From Fontivita pretiosa (GTDB lineage Bacteria; Planctomycetota; Phycisphaerae; Tepidisphaerales; Tepidisphaeraceae): a stretch of DNA of 64,000 nucleotides. Location of the stretch: the NCBI RefSeq assembly GCF_050410795.1, contig NZ_CP191258.1:806001-870000 (forward strand), in the 5' to 3' direction. The position numbers and the translations under genes are program-made. Under the pieces are notes generated by a model. It was not told the origin of the DNA. It searched no databases and saw only the letters and a program-made list of their open reading frames with translations. Below are positions 25,037 to 34,255 of the stretch, piece by piece; within the stretch, counting starts at the first letter, position 1; each line of letters starts with the position of its first letter.

Positions 25037-26419
25037 ATGAACACTCTGAGTTGCCAAATGCCCAAAGCGGTGGACGGTCCTGCCGCATCCGAGTCGGCCA
25101 GATGGCGATGGCCCGACGCACCACAGCGCGCCGAGCTGGCGCGGCTGGCCGCGATGATCGGAGTGTACCTGCTGCTTCTGTTCCTGCCGGTTGGCAATGC
25201 CAGGTTCGATGCCGCCATCAACGAATCGCTGCATCTGGCCCGATGGTACGCCCGCGAGCACCTGCTGCTGTGTCTGATCCCAGCCCTGTTCATCGCCGGG
25301 GCCATCAGCGTGTTCGTCTCGCAGGCATCGGTCATGAAGTACCTGGGGCCAACAGCGCCCAAGTGGCTGGCGTACGGCGTGGCGTCGGTGTCGGGCACGA
25401 TCCTGGCCGTCTGCTCCTGCACCGTTCTGCCCCTGTTCGCCGGAATCTGGCGCATGGGCGCCGGACTGGGACCGGCCACGGCGTTCCTGTACTCAGGTCC
25501 GGCGATCAACGTACTGGCCATCATCCTCACCGCCAGAATCCTCGGACCAGAGCTGGGCATCGCCCGCGCGGTTGGCGCCATTCTGTTCAGCCTGGTCATC
25601 GGTCTGCTGATGCACCTGATCTTTCGCAAGGATGAGATGCGGCGTGCAGCGGTGGCGGCAAGCTTGCCGCAGACCCCGCACGCTCGTCCGCTCTGGAAAA
25701 CCGGAATCTATTTCGCCCTCATGCTGGCCGTGCTGGTCTTCGCCAACTGGGGCAGCCCACAACAACCGATCGGATTGTTTTCAGCCATTTACTCGGTCAA
25801 GTGGATCATCACATCGCTGGCCGCTGCGGGGCTGGGAATCGTGCTGGTCCTGTGGTTCGCAGTGCCGTGGTGGAAACTGGCCCTGAGCATCGCCGCCATC
25901 GCAGTGCTGGCGATGCTGGCACAACAGCAGCCGATGATTCCATTCGCGGCGGCCATCGTCGCTCTGGTCTGGATCTGCGCCGGAAGTCAGCGCGAGGCGA
26001 GTCAGTGGCTTACCGCCACCTGGGAATTGGCCAAACAGATTCTGCCCCTGCTGCTGCTGGGGGTGCTGGTCGCCGGCTTTCTGCTGGGCCGGCCCGGCCA
26101 CGAAGGGCTGATCCCCACTTCCTGGGTGGCCGGCTCGGTGGGCGGCAACTCGTTGCGTGCCAACTTCGTCGCCTCCTTCGCTGGCGCGCTCATGTATTTC
26201 GCGACCTTGACGGAAGTCCCCATCCTCCAGGGACTGATCGGCGCCGGAATGGGTAAAGGTCCGGCGCTGGCGCTGCTGCTGGCCGGACCGGCGCTATCGC
26301 TGCCCAACATGCTTGTGCTGCGAGGCGTCATGGGCACCGCCAGGACGCTGGTTTACGTGGGGTTGGTCATCATCATGGCCACACTGTCCGGCTGGGTTTA
26401 CGGCGCCATTTTCGCCTGA
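25037..26419 (+). CDS. ArsP-like permease (SO_0444 / PF03773 type)
   Basis: This 460-residue inner-membrane protein has about 10-11 helices. It carries the family core VCSCTVLPLFAGIWRMGAGL with the thiol pair C126-S-C128, then ATAFLYSGPAINVLA, and a repeat of the motif in the second half (AGPALSLPNMLVLR). Permeases of this type expel trivalent organoarsenicals (ArsP) or metals. The position between acr3 and a redox protein, with arsM downstream, favours export of methylated arsenic. A basic/aromatic loop near residues 205-225 separates the halves. The substrate is inferred from context. Confidence 0.8.
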   Translation: MNTLSCQMPKAVDGPAASESARWRWPDAPQRAELARLAAMIGVYLLLLFLPVGNARFDAAINESLHLARWYAREHLLLCLIPALFIAGAISVFVSQASVMKYLGPTAPKWLAYGVASVSGTILAVCSCTVLPLFAGIWRMGAGLGPATAFLYSGPAINVLAIILTARILGPELGIARAVGAILFSLVIGLLMHLIFRKDEMRRAAVAASLPQTPHARPLWKTGIYFALMLAVLVFANWGSPQQPIGLFSAIYSVKWIITSLAAAGLGIVLVLWFAVPWWKLALSIAAIAVLAMLAQQQPMIPFAAAIVALVWICAGSQREASQWLTATWELAKQILPLLLLGVLVAGFLLGRPGHEGLIPTSWVAGSVGGNSLRANFVASFAGALMYFATLTEVPILQGLIGAGMGKGPALALLLAGPALSLPNMLVLRGVMGTARTLVYVGLVIIMATLSGWVYGAIFA

Positions 26420-26449
26420 AGATTTCTTGAAGGCTTTGTGGAGACAGCT

Positions 26450-26683
26450 ATGAAGACGCTGCAAATTCTGGGTACCGGTTGTCCCAAGTGCCAGAAGCTC
26501 GCCCAACACGCAGAGTTGGCCGCCAAAGAACTGGGACTGGACTATCGCATCGAAAAGATCGCTGCGCTGGACCAGATCATGAACTTCGGCGTGATGATGA
26601 CGCCTGCGTTGGCGGTGGACGGCCAGGTCAAAGTCTGGGGCCGCGTGCCGTCGGTCGAGGAGATCAAGACGCTGCTGGCATGA
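26450..26683 (+). CDS. Small thioredoxin-fold redox protein (redox-active disulfide protein 2 type)
   Basis: This 77-residue protein has a thioredoxin-like fold with the active site C11-P-K-C14 (GTGCPKCQKL) and the cis-proline segment MMTPALAVDGQV. Proteins of this type (about 80 residues) are often encoded beside ArsP-type permeases and ArsM. They may keep the permease thiols reduced or pass on the metalloid. The ATG at 26450 lies 30 bp after the permease stop. The start is clear from the length of the family. Confidence 0.88.
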   Translation: MKTLQILGTGCPKCQKLAQHAELAAKELGLDYRIEKIAALDQIMNFGVMMTPALAVDGQVKVWGRVPSVEEIKTLLA

Positions 26684-26811
26684 CGGTGTTCGTCTGTGAC
26701 GGGATACGCCGCCTCGAATAGCCGGACAACGTCTGCTTCACCTGAACCGCATTTGCACTGCTACTATTGTACGGTCACGACCGCCGAGGCCGACTTTTTG
26801 GAGACATTCAC

Positions 26812-27798
26812 ATGAAAAGCCTGAACAACTGTTGCGGCCCCGAGTGCTGCACGAACCCAAGCCAGACTTCAATGCCCGCTGCCACCGCGCAGACGGCCAG
26901 CGACATCACCGAAGCGGTCCGGAGCAAGTATGCCTCGGTGGCGCAGAGCAGCCTGAGCAGCCAGCAGGCGGGTGTACGCGCCGTCGCTCAGGCGTTCGGA
27001 TACTCCCCCCAGGAGCTGGCCTCGATCCCCGCCGAGGCGAACATGGGCCTGTCCTGCGGCAATCCCACAGCCTTCGCATCGCTGCGGCCGGGAGAAGTTG
27101 TCGTGGATCTTGGCAGCGGCGGCGGACTGGATGTGTTCCTCGCGGCGCAGAAGGTCGGCCCCACCGGCAAGGCCATCGGCATCGACATGACTCCGGAGAT
27201 GATCCAGCGCGCCCGCGCCGCCGCCGCCAGGGCTGGCTTCTCGAATGTCGAGTTTCACCTGGCCACCATCGACAAGCTGCCCCTGCCGGATGCCTCCGTC
27301 GATGTTGTGATCAGCAACTGCGTGATCAATCTGGCGCCGGACAAACCGGCGGTGTTTCGCGAGATCGCCCGGGTGCTTAAGCCCGGCGGGCGACTGGCCA
27401 TCAGCGACATCGCGCTGAAGCGCCCGTTGCCCCCGGAGCTGGCGCGGGATGTTGCCGCCTACGTCGGATGCATCGCCGGCGCCATCCCCATCGACGAATA
27501 CGAACAACTGCTCAAGCAGGCCGGCTTCAGCCATGTTCAGGTCATCGACAGCGGCGCAGACCTCAACGCCTACTCCAGTGTCGAAGGCCAGAGCGGCTGT
27601 TGCTCCCCGCCAGCCGAATCAGTCTCCGGCAATCTGGCTGTCGCCAGCGCGGGGTGCTGCGGCGGAGCCGGCGGCTCGCAGCAGCCCTCTGCCGCCGCCA
27701 CGCAGGACAGCCTGCATGCCCGGCTCGGCGAGTTGCTCAGTCGCTTCAACGTCAACGACTACGCGGCCAGCGTGAAGGTCTTCGCGGTGCGCGGCTGA
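26812..27798 (+). CDS. arsM: Arsenite S-adenosylmethionine methyltransferase
   Basis: ArsM methylates As(III) to mono-, di- and trimethyl arsenicals. The 328-residue protein has the SAM motif VVDLGSGGGLDVF. The three arsenic-binding thiols of the family lie in MGLSCGNP, VISNCVINLAPDK and YVGCIAGAI. It starts with a Cys-rich leader (NCCGPECC) and has further CC pairs near the C-terminus (GCCSPP, GCCGG), which could hold more arsenite. TTTTTGGAGACATTCAC precedes the ATG at 26812. It closes the ars locus, separated by 128 bp from the redox gene. Confidence 0.93.
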   Translation: MKSLNNCCGPECCTNPSQTSMPAATAQTASDITEAVRSKYASVAQSSLSSQQAGVRAVAQAFGYSPQELASIPAEANMGLSCGNPTAFASLRPGEVVVDLGSGGGLDVFLAAQKVGPTGKAIGIDMTPEMIQRARAAAARAGFSNVEFHLATIDKLPLPDASVDVVISNCVINLAPDKPAVFREIARVLKPGGRLAISDIALKRPLPPELARDVAAYVGCIAGAIPIDEYEQLLKQAGFSHVQVIDSGADLNAYSSVEGQSGCCSPPAESVSGNLAVASAGCCGGAGGSQQPSAAATQDSLHARLGELLSRFNVNDYAASVKVFAVRG

Positions 27799-27931
27799 CT
27801 CTGACACAGCCGCACCGGCCGACGCAGCCGCTGGCGGCCAGTCGATGGCCCGCCGCCGCACGCCTGTGCCTCTCGAGCAGCCGCCTTGCGCCGAGCCAGT
27901 AAGACGCCCGGCCGGCGGTGCCGATTGCCAC

Positions 27932-27959
27932 TTGACACTCTACGCCGACCGTCTAAACT
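27932..27959 (+). promoter_or_regulatory. tRNA-Glu promoter
   Basis: TTGACA and TAAACT are 16 bp apart. The predicted transcript start lies about 30 nt ahead of the tRNA. Confidence 0.65.
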
Positions 27960-27997
27960 TCGCTGTCGGACAAGCTAATATGCGCCTGAAAGGCCCC

Positions 27998-28070
27998 GCC
28001 CCCTTCGTCTAGTGGCCTAGGATATCTGGTTCTCAGCCAGAGGACAGGGGTTCGACTCCCCTAGGGGGTA
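27998..28070 (+). tRNA. tRNA-Glu (anticodon CTC)
   Basis: The 73-nt cloverleaf has acceptor stem GCCCCCT with AGGGGGT (G-U at the first pair), D arm GTCTAGTGGCCTAGGAT, anticodon stem TCTGG/CCAGA around loop TTCTCAG, and T arm AGGGG-TTCGACT-CCCCT. The anticodon CTC reads GAG. The CCA end is not encoded. The tRNA stands alone, with its own promoter and terminator. Confidence 0.96.
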
Positions 28071-28078
28071 TGAATGAC

Positions 28079-28120
28079 CGCCGCTGACATCGTGGGATGT
28101 TGGCGGCGATTTTCGTTTTG
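28079..28120 (+). terminator. Rho-independent terminator after tRNA-Glu
   Basis: A 13-bp stem with two G-U pairs (CGCCGCTGACATC with GATGTTGGCGGCG, loop GTGG) is followed by ATTTTCGTTTT. It ends transcription of the tRNA gene. Confidence 0.85.
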
Positions 28121-28253
28121 GCCAGCGATGGAGGGGCCGCTCAAAGACGGGCGGGGGTAATTTGGACCCGCAATCGGAGAACCATCCGGCACACCGCGCG
28201 AAGCGGTCCATCGCGTATTCCGGGAAACTGCCCGGCGGCGTAGAATCCAGGCC

Positions 28254-28529
28254 ATGACCGAATCGACCGCGACCACGGTGCTCGATGCTGAGCAGGTTCT
28301 GGATCGGCAATTCCTACAGATGCGATGGCGTTGCCTGTCGCTGGCGGCGGACCTGGACCGCATCCAGCGCGCAGCGGGTGGGCCGGACCTGCTGCGACAG
28401 GATCCGCGGCTTCAGACCCTCTTCCGAGCCATGGCCCTGCTGTTGGATCCGACGGATACTCCCAGGCGTGCCGAGCACGTGCAAATGCTGTTCAGCGACA
28501 CCACGCCCCCGCCGGCCCGAGGCGATTGA
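28254..28529 (+). CDS. Hypothetical small helical protein
   Basis: This 91-residue protein has no family I recognise. It appears almost wholly alpha-helical, with a heptad-like charged stretch (LAADLDRIQRA) and an Asp/Pro-rich end. It lies 36 bp before the glycosyltransferase-like gene in the same direction, so the two are probably cotranscribed. No clear ribosome binding site is seen, and the coding status rests on codon composition and position. Confidence 0.45.
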   Translation: MTESTATTVLDAEQVLDRQFLQMRWRCLSLAADLDRIQRAAGGPDLLRQDPRLQTLFRAMALLLDPTDTPRRAEHVQMLFSDTTPPPARGD

Positions 28530-28565
28530 CGCACCCACTCACCGTCGGACAAAGGACTCGTCGTC

Positions 28566-29699
28566 GTGAGCTTCAGCGTCTGTCTGGGAACCTCCAACAC
28601 GCTGCGTTACCCGCAGGGCGGCCACCTGTGGGTGTTCATCAACTGGGCATTGGGCTTTCGCGCCGCCGGCGCCGAGCGGATCATCTGGCTGGACGTGATC
28701 GATCCGGCCAGGTCGCCGGATCAAACGCTGGCATCGCTCGAGCTGCTGCGAGAGCGGATCGCGGCGTTCGGTCTGGCGGAGACGATCGCATTGATCCGGC
28801 CCGACGGCTCGCCCGTCGGCTTCGACACCGGCACTCTGGGTGTGGAGGAGGCGAGCGGCGCCCAGTTGCTGTTCGATCTGCGATACGACCTGCCCGAATC
28901 GCTCGTCAGGCGGTTCCGTCGTTCGGCCCTGCTGGATATCGATCCGGGGCTGCTCCAGTTCGCGATGCAGAAGGGTCACATGAACCCGGCCGCGCACGAC
29001 GTGTACTTCACCATTGGACAAAGCGTGGGGACGTTGGGATCGCGCTTCCCTTCGCTTGGGCTGGATTGGATCCATGTCCCGCCGTGCGTAAGTCTGGAGC
29101 ACTGGCCGATGATTCCCCCGCCCGCCGCCGGGCAAGGCGCCTACACCACTGTCTCGCACTGGTACATGAACGAGTGGATGGCCGACGAGGACGGCACGGT
29201 TTACAAGAATGACAAGCGCAGCGCATTTCTCCCGTACGTGCAACTTCCCCAGCGGGTGGAGGCGAAGCTGGAGCTGGCGATTCACCTGGCCGGTGACAGT
29301 GTCGAGCGCGCCATGCTCGAATCGCATGGCTGGCAGGTTCGCGAGGCACACGAGGCCGCCGGATCACCACTGGATTTCCAGCGGTATGTGCAAAGCTCCC
29401 GCGGCGAATTCGGCTGCGCCAAACCCGCCTACGTCAAGCTGAAAACCGGCTGGATCAGTGATCGAACGATCTGCTACCTGGCGTGCGGCAGGCCGGCGAT
29501 CATCCAGGACACTGGGCCGATCGGGTACTTCGAGGGCGGCCAGGGTGTGCTGCGATTCAGCACGTTTGAGCAGGCGATCGAGTGCGTGCAGGCTGTGGAG
29601 CGGGACTACGCCGCTCACTGCGCCGCCGCCCGCGCGCTGGCCGAAGAGTACTTCGACGCCCGCAAAGTGGCGGCGCGGGTGCTGGATCGATGCATCTAG
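28566..29699 (+). CDS. Glycosyltransferase-like protein
   Basis: This 377-residue protein begins with a GTG at 28566. The N-terminal part (GGHLWVFINWALGFRAAG, then WLDV) looks like the first Rossmann domain of a GT-B enzyme. The C-terminal domain has the sequence SRGEFGCAKPAYVKLKTGWISDR, then YLACGRPAIIQDTG and a Glu/Ala-rich final helix, as in a family of GT-B glycosyltransferases with the pattern SRxEFxxAKxxYV. The donor and acceptor are unknown. It converges on recX with 34 bp between the stops. Confidence 0.65.
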   Translation: MSFSVCLGTSNTLRYPQGGHLWVFINWALGFRAAGAERIIWLDVIDPARSPDQTLASLELLRERIAAFGLAETIALIRPDGSPVGFDTGTLGVEEASGAQLLFDLRYDLPESLVRRFRRSALLDIDPGLLQFAMQKGHMNPAAHDVYFTIGQSVGTLGSRFPSLGLDWIHVPPCVSLEHWPMIPPPAAGQGAYTTVSHWYMNEWMADEDGTVYKNDKRSAFLPYVQLPQRVEAKLELAIHLAGDSVERAMLESHGWQVREAHEAAGSPLDFQRYVQSSRGEFGCAKPAYVKLKTGWISDRTICYLACGRPAIIQDTGPIGYFEGGQGVLRFSTFEQAIECVQAVERDYAAHCAAARALAEEYFDARKVAARVLDRCI

Positions 29700-29733
29700 C
29701 GGAACAGCCGGGCGGAGGATGCGACGGGTCGGC

Positions 29734-30447
29734 CTATGACTGTCGGGCAGGTTGCGACACGCAATGGGTGGGTTGTTCGGCGGGCTGGTTCTGGTCGGTG
29801 TCCTTTGGCTGCGGCTCGTCGGCGCCAAGGACTTCGTCGATGACGGGCCTGGCATCGTCATAGTCGAAACCGCGTCGCCGCAGCAGTCCCGCCAGACGCC
29901 GCCTCGCAACCGTCGGGTCCAGATTGCGCAGCCGGGCAGCGTGTTTGCCGGCCAGCTCCCGTGCCATGGCCAGGGCATTGGTCTGGCTGTAGACCTCGTC
30001 CAGTGCTCTGGTGGCAACGTCACCACTGACACCCGAGCGGATCAGCTCGATGAACGCCCGCCGACGCCCGTGCTGCTTCTGCTGTGCCGCGGCAAGCGCC
30101 TTGGCTCTGGCGAAGCGTTCGTCGTCGATGTAGCCCATGCGGGTCAGGTCTTCCATGACCGAATCGATGATGGCCTCTCCCCACTCGCGACGGGCAAGCT
30201 TGCGATACAGCTCGGCACGGCTGTGCAGCCGGTGCGAGAGGAACTGCATCGCCGCCGCCATGCACTCCTGCTTGACATCGCCGAACTCGATTTCGCGAAT
30301 TTGCTGCTCGTCCAGCCGCATGCCGGGACGAAGCTGGAACTTGGCGATGATCAGGATGTTGCATCCGAACGCGAACTTGCCATCAAGGAACACGTTGCGC
30401 CGGTCACGGTTGCGCTTCTGTTCGGTGATCTTTGTGATCACGCTCAT
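29734..30447 (-). CDS. recX: Regulatory protein RecX
   Basis: RecX binds RecA filaments and limits their extension. The 237-residue protein has an N-terminal extension (KRNRDRRNVFLDGKFAFG) and the three-helix RecX repeats, recognised from LSHRLHSRAELYRKLARREW, MEDLTRMGYIDDERFARA and a third repeat (RRLAGLLRRRGFDYDDARPVI). The last ~25 residues are Gln/Pro-rich and poorly ordered. recA is not adjacent. The assignment rests on the overall repeat pattern. Confidence 0.85.
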   Translation of the reverse strand: MSVITKITEQKRNRDRRNVFLDGKFAFGCNILIIAKFQLRPGMRLDEQQIREIEFGDVKQECMAAAMQFLSHRLHSRAELYRKLARREWGEAIIDSVMEDLTRMGYIDDERFARAKALAAAQQKQHGRRRAFIELIRSGVSGDVATRALDEVYSQTNALAMARELAGKHAARLRNLDPTVARRRLAGLLRRRGFDYDDARPVIDEVLGADEPQPKDTDQNQPAEQPTHCVSQPARQS

Positions 30448-30579
30448 GTGTCGTCATCGCCTCCTGTCAGATGCCCGGACGTCTGCCGGGCGGATCATAA
30501 TCAGACAATTCGCTGCCGGCGACGTTGGGTTCGGTTGGGGAAAGCCTGAATCGGGGAATTTCCGCGAGGGTGTGTTGGA

Positions 30580-31587
30580 TCAGTCGGTTGGCTGTGCAAC
30601 AGACGGCTGGGCTGTTTGCGGCGCGAACAGCGCCGCCAACGCCGACATCGCCACCGCCGGATAGGTGCCGTGCGCCACGGTCCTGGTCGTCACGTTGCCC
30701 TTACCATCGGTGGTGATTTGCTCCAACTTCAGGTGGATGGTGCCTTCGTCGCCACAGGACGAACACCAGGCGACGGAGAGGCGGTGGTTGGTGAGCTCTG
30801 CGGTTGAACCCGCGGCGCGCATTTGGTTCAGGTCTCCGGCCTGGATCGACCGGGTCGCCGCTGCCGGATCCCCGCTGAAAAACCCCAACACGCGCGACTG
30901 CTTCCATTGGTCGCAAGCGGCACAAAACGGCTGCGACGTGGCGTTTTTCACCATCCCGAATGTGATCCCCGCCACGATCAGGATCTCCACAATCCAATAG
31001 ATATACGAACCGTAATACCCCAGGTTTAGTCCCTGCCCGCGACCGGTCTTCTTCAGTTCCACGCCGTGGCGGGCTTCCATCTCCATGTAATCGAAGAAAG
31101 TCTTGACCTGCGCCGCTTCGAACAGCGCCTCCAGTGCCTGGCGGTCCTGTTCCGCCAGGTCGTCGCGAATCAGTTGCTGCCGCTGCTCAGGCGGCAGTTG
31201 GGCGATCTGGAGAAGCTGTGGGTCCACCTGCGCCAGTTCCTTGCGGAAGGATTCGTAGTCGAAGTAGTGCATCAGGCTCATCGCCAGCGCCCCGCCGAGG
31301 AATCCCGCCAGTCCACCCACCGCTGGATTGCGGATGCGCCCGCTTTTGACCATGCGTTGGCCGACAAAGCCCAGGATCAGACCTATACCGATAGGGAACA
31401 GCAGGATGAGCCAGAAGTATTGAGAGACCCAGTGCGCCACGAATCCCAGTGCCGCGCCGATCAGCACCAGGGCCGAAACGAGCATCCCGAACCCGGCGGC
31501 CGAGACGCCGCCGTCGGGATGGTAATCGCTGACCTGAAATCGCGGCAGTTCTCCGGCGCCCGCTGGCACGTGTGTGCTGATCGACAT
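30580..31587 (-). CDS. Membrane protein with paired CxxC motifs
   Basis: This 335-residue protein starts at 31587 (MSISTHVPAG). It has two or three N-terminal transmembrane helices (GMLVSALVLIGAALGFVAHW, FWLILLFPIGIGLILGFVG), a central coiled-coil-like acidic region, and another helix (IYWIVEILIVAGITFGMV). A cytoplasmic or exported end carries FCAACDQW and WCSSCGDEG, which could form a zinc ribbon. I do not recognise the family. Upstream in-frame sequence to 31818 is Arg-rich and unlikely to be translated. It is divergent from the MFS gene. Confidence 0.6.
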   Translation of the reverse strand: MSISTHVPAGAGELPRFQVSDYHPDGGVSAAGFGMLVSALVLIGAALGFVAHWVSQYFWLILLFPIGIGLILGFVGQRMVKSGRIRNPAVGGLAGFLGGALAMSLMHYFDYESFRKELAQVDPQLLQIAQLPPEQRQQLIRDDLAEQDRQALEALFEAAQVKTFFDYMEMEARHGVELKKTGRGQGLNLGYYGSYIYWIVEILIVAGITFGMVKNATSQPFCAACDQWKQSRVLGFFSGDPAAATRSIQAGDLNQMRAAGSTAELTNHRLSVAWCSSCGDEGTIHLKLEQITTDGKGNVTTRTVAHGTYPAVAMSALAALFAPQTAQPSVAQPTD

Positions 31588-31842
31588 GTGCTTGCCCGTG
31601 GTAAGAGACTGGCCGTTGCAGCCCCGTGGCCGACCACGAGGCGGTTGGCGGACATCATACCGCCCCGGAACATGGCGATGAAGCCGCAGCCGTGCAGCCA
31701 GCGGCTCTCTGGCAAAACACCACATGTCCCGCCATACTGCCTGACCACGAGCCTGCGACGCATCGCAGGCAGCCCTGCCATCGATGGGGCCTGATCGGCG
31801 GGCGATTGGAAACCACAATCAGACACGAAGGGTAGCCACGCG

Positions 31843-33048
31843 ATGTTTCGTCATGGGCAGCGCAAGATCGGGCGCAATGTCATTGCTCTGGGCTGGGTGT
31901 CGTTCTTCACGGACCTGGCATCGGAGATGCTGTATCCATTGATGCCGCTGTTCTTCACGCAGACGCTTGGGGCCTCGCCGAAGCTTCTGGGGGTAGTGGA
32001 CGGTTTGGCCGAGGGAATCAGCAGCGGGCTTCGTTGGATCAGCGGCGCTCTGTCGGATCGGTTTCGTCAACGCAAGCCATTCGTCTTTGCCGGATACACG
32101 ATCTCGGCGTTCAGCAAGCCGCTGATGGGGATGTCGGCCTGGGTGGTGGGCTGGCCGCTGTTTCTGATCGGGCGTTGCAGCGATCGACTGGGCAAATCGA
32201 TCCGCACTTCGGCCCGGGATGCACTGATCGCCGACTCGACCGCGCCCGAATCGCGCGGGCTGGCCTTCGGGCTGCACCGCACCATGGACACATGCGGCGC
32301 CATCGCGGGGCCTTTGCTGGCGCTGGCGATCCTGTGGGCCAGGCCGCAGACCTCGCTGGCCTGGTTCTTCCTCATCGCGGCCATACCGGGATTGATCAGT
32401 TCCGTGCTGACGGCGGCGTTCGTCCGTGACATCCCGCACGACCCAAAGCAGACGCACATCCCCTCGATCTGGCAGCCGTATCCAGCGCCATTCTGGATGC
32501 TGATCCTGGCCAATGTCCTGTTCTCGCTGGGCAACAGCAGCGATTCGTTTCTACTGCTGCGATCCAGACAATTGGGGCTCAGCGAAGCGCAGGTGGTGCT
32601 GGCGTTCGCGGTCTACAACCTGGTTTACGCGCTGGGCTCCACGCCGCTGGGACACTTGTCGGACAAAGTTGGCCGCCGGCCCGTGGTGATCAGCGGCTGG
32701 CTGCTGTACGCGGCGGTGTATCTGGGCTTCGCGACGACGAAGGACGCAAGCGGACCCTGGATCCTGCTGGCGGTTTATGGTCTGTATCAGGCGCTGACTG
32801 AAGGCGTGACCAAGGCGCTGGTCAGCGACCTGGTCGCCGCGCACCAGCGCGCCGGCGCGATCGGGTTGTTCTATACCGTCAGCGGCCTGGGACAGCTCGC
32901 CGCCAGCGTCATCGCGGGATTCACCTGGAACATTCGTCTTGCGGACGGGCGGGTGATGTTCCCCTTCGTCTTTGGCGCCGGCTGCGCGGCGCTGGGCGCG
33001 CTGGTGCTGGCGCTGATGAAGCTGCGCCCACATGCCCAATCGGGCTGA
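31843..33048 (+). CDS. Major facilitator superfamily transporter
   Basis: This 401-residue protein has about 12 helices and MFS loop motifs (SDRFRQRKPF after helix 2, HLSDKVGRRPVVI after helix 8). It starts with VSFFTDLASEMLYPLMPLFF, typical of a group of MFS exporters of unknown substrate in which an acidic Asp/Glu pair sits in helix 1. The frame ends 18 bp from the fliA stop on the opposite strand, with a small hairpin (GACCGG/CCGGTC, 33053-33068) between. The substrate cannot be assigned. Confidence 0.82.
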   Translation: MFRHGQRKIGRNVIALGWVSFFTDLASEMLYPLMPLFFTQTLGASPKLLGVVDGLAEGISSGLRWISGALSDRFRQRKPFVFAGYTISAFSKPLMGMSAWVVGWPLFLIGRCSDRLGKSIRTSARDALIADSTAPESRGLAFGLHRTMDTCGAIAGPLLALAILWARPQTSLAWFFLIAAIPGLISSVLTAAFVRDIPHDPKQTHIPSIWQPYPAPFWMLILANVLFSLGNSSDSFLLLRSRQLGLSEAQVVLAFAVYNLVYALGSTPLGHLSDKVGRRPVVISGWLLYAAVYLGFATTKDASGPWILLAVYGLYQALTEGVTKALVSDLVAAHQRAGAIGLFYTVSGLGQLAASVIAGFTWNIRLADGRVMFPFVFGAGCAALGALVLALMKLRPHAQSG

Positions 33049-33066
33049 TCACGACCGGCGGTCCGG

Positions 33067-33915
33067 TCACACCGCCGCCGCCTGCTGGAGTTCCTTCTTG
33101 CGGTCGGCCATCTGGGCGCGAAGCCGCGCCAGGATGCTGCTGTGCATCTGGCTGACTCGGCTTTCGGACAGATCCAGCGTGGCGCCGATCTCCTTCATCG
33201 TCATCTCCTCGAAGTAGTAGAGGATGATGATCAGGCGTTCGGCGCGGCTCAGCCCCCGAGTCATCAGCTCCTTCAGGTCCTTTCGCTGGATCTCGCGGAC
33301 CGGATCGGCGCCGCGCTTGTCCTCCAGAACATCGATCTCGCGAACGTCCTTGTTGCTGTCGGTCTCGAACCACTTGCGCGACAGCGACACCAGCCCGACG
33401 GCGCTGGCGTCCTTGGCCATCTTCTCGAACTCGCTCATCGAGATCTTCAGCCGCCGGGCGATTTCCTCGTTGGTGGGCGTGCGGCCCATCTCGACTTCCA
33501 GTTCCTTGGTGGCCGCGTCGAGTTTGTGAGCGCGTGAGCGGACCAGCCGCGGAACCCAGTCCATGGCGCGCAGCTCATCGAGGATCGATCCGCGGATGCG
33601 CGGGGCGCAGAATGTCTCGAACTTCACGCCACGGTCCAGATCGAATGAGGCGATTGCGTCCATCAGCCCGAAGATGCCCGCGGACATCAGGTCGTCCAGC
33701 TCCACCTCGTCGGGGAGCTTGACGTGGATGCGCTCGGCGTTGTAGCGCACCAGGTGCAGGTAATGCTCCATGAGGATGTTGCGCAGCTCTTCGCTCTTGT
33801 GCTTCTTGTACTGAATCCAGACCTGCCTGATGTCGCGGGTCTGGCCCGCATCACGGGTGTGGCGATTGACACGACTGTCACGAGCGTCACGCTTCTGACT
33901 TTGGGTCCTGGTCAT
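33067..33915 (-). CDS. fliA: Flagellar sigma factor FliA (sigma28)
   Basis: FliA directs RNA polymerase to late flagellar genes such as flagellin. The 282-residue protein has region 2 (DLMSAGIFGLMDAIASFD, then FETFCAPRIRGSILDELRAMDWVPR), the regular region 3 and region 4 helix-turn-helix (MKEIGATLDLSESRVSQMHS). CGGAGAAGCT directly precedes the ATG at 33915. It is the last gene of the flagellar cluster, after flhF, flhG and a small membrane protein. This order (flhF-flhG-fliA) is common. Confidence 0.95.
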   Translation of the reverse strand: MTRTQSQKRDARDSRVNRHTRDAGQTRDIRQVWIQYKKHKSEELRNILMEHYLHLVRYNAERIHVKLPDEVELDDLMSAGIFGLMDAIASFDLDRGVKFETFCAPRIRGSILDELRAMDWVPRLVRSRAHKLDAATKELEVEMGRTPTNEEIARRLKISMSEFEKMAKDASAVGLVSLSRKWFETDSNKDVREIDVLEDKRGADPVREIQRKDLKELMTRGLSRAERLIIILYYFEEMTMKEIGATLDLSESRVSQMHSSILARLRAQMADRKKELQQAAAV

Positions 33916-34006
33916 AGCTTCTCCGGATTTGGCCGGAATTCTCCCGCTGACGTGCGCGCGAACATGGCGACGACGCCGACGGCGACGGCTGAGACGCCAC
34001 ATCTGC

Positions 34007-34249
34007 TTATCGGCCACTTTCGGGCGAATTCCCCGATTCTTTTTTCAACTTTTCCTCGACTGTCGTGAGATTCTCCTCGAGCATGCGTCGAGCCATTACA
34101 CCGATGATCAGTCCGATAACTGCCGTGACCGCCATTGCCAGCATTGCCCGCGTGACGATCGTGCTGAAGGCGTTGCCCGCGGCGGCGCCGGCCAGCAGGC
34201 AGACGACGAACACGACCAGAGCCACGGCGGCGGCGATGCGTTGGGTCAC
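34007..34249 (-). CDS. Small two-helix membrane protein between flhG and fliA
   Basis: This 80-residue protein has two hydrophobic helices (AAAVALVVFVVCLLAGAAAG and MAVTAVIGLIIGVMA), a short charged tail with Glu and Lys, and no recognised domain. It starts 6 nt after the flhG stop and ends 91 bp before fliA, so it lies inside the operon. Its place in the flagellar cluster suggests a role in placement or assembly, but the function is unknown. Confidence 0.7.
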   Translation of the reverse strand: MTQRIAAAVALVVFVVCLLAGAAAGNAFSTIVTRAMLAMAVTAVIGLIIGVMARRMLEENLTTVEEKLKKESGNSPESGR

Positions 34250-34255
34250 GGGCGA

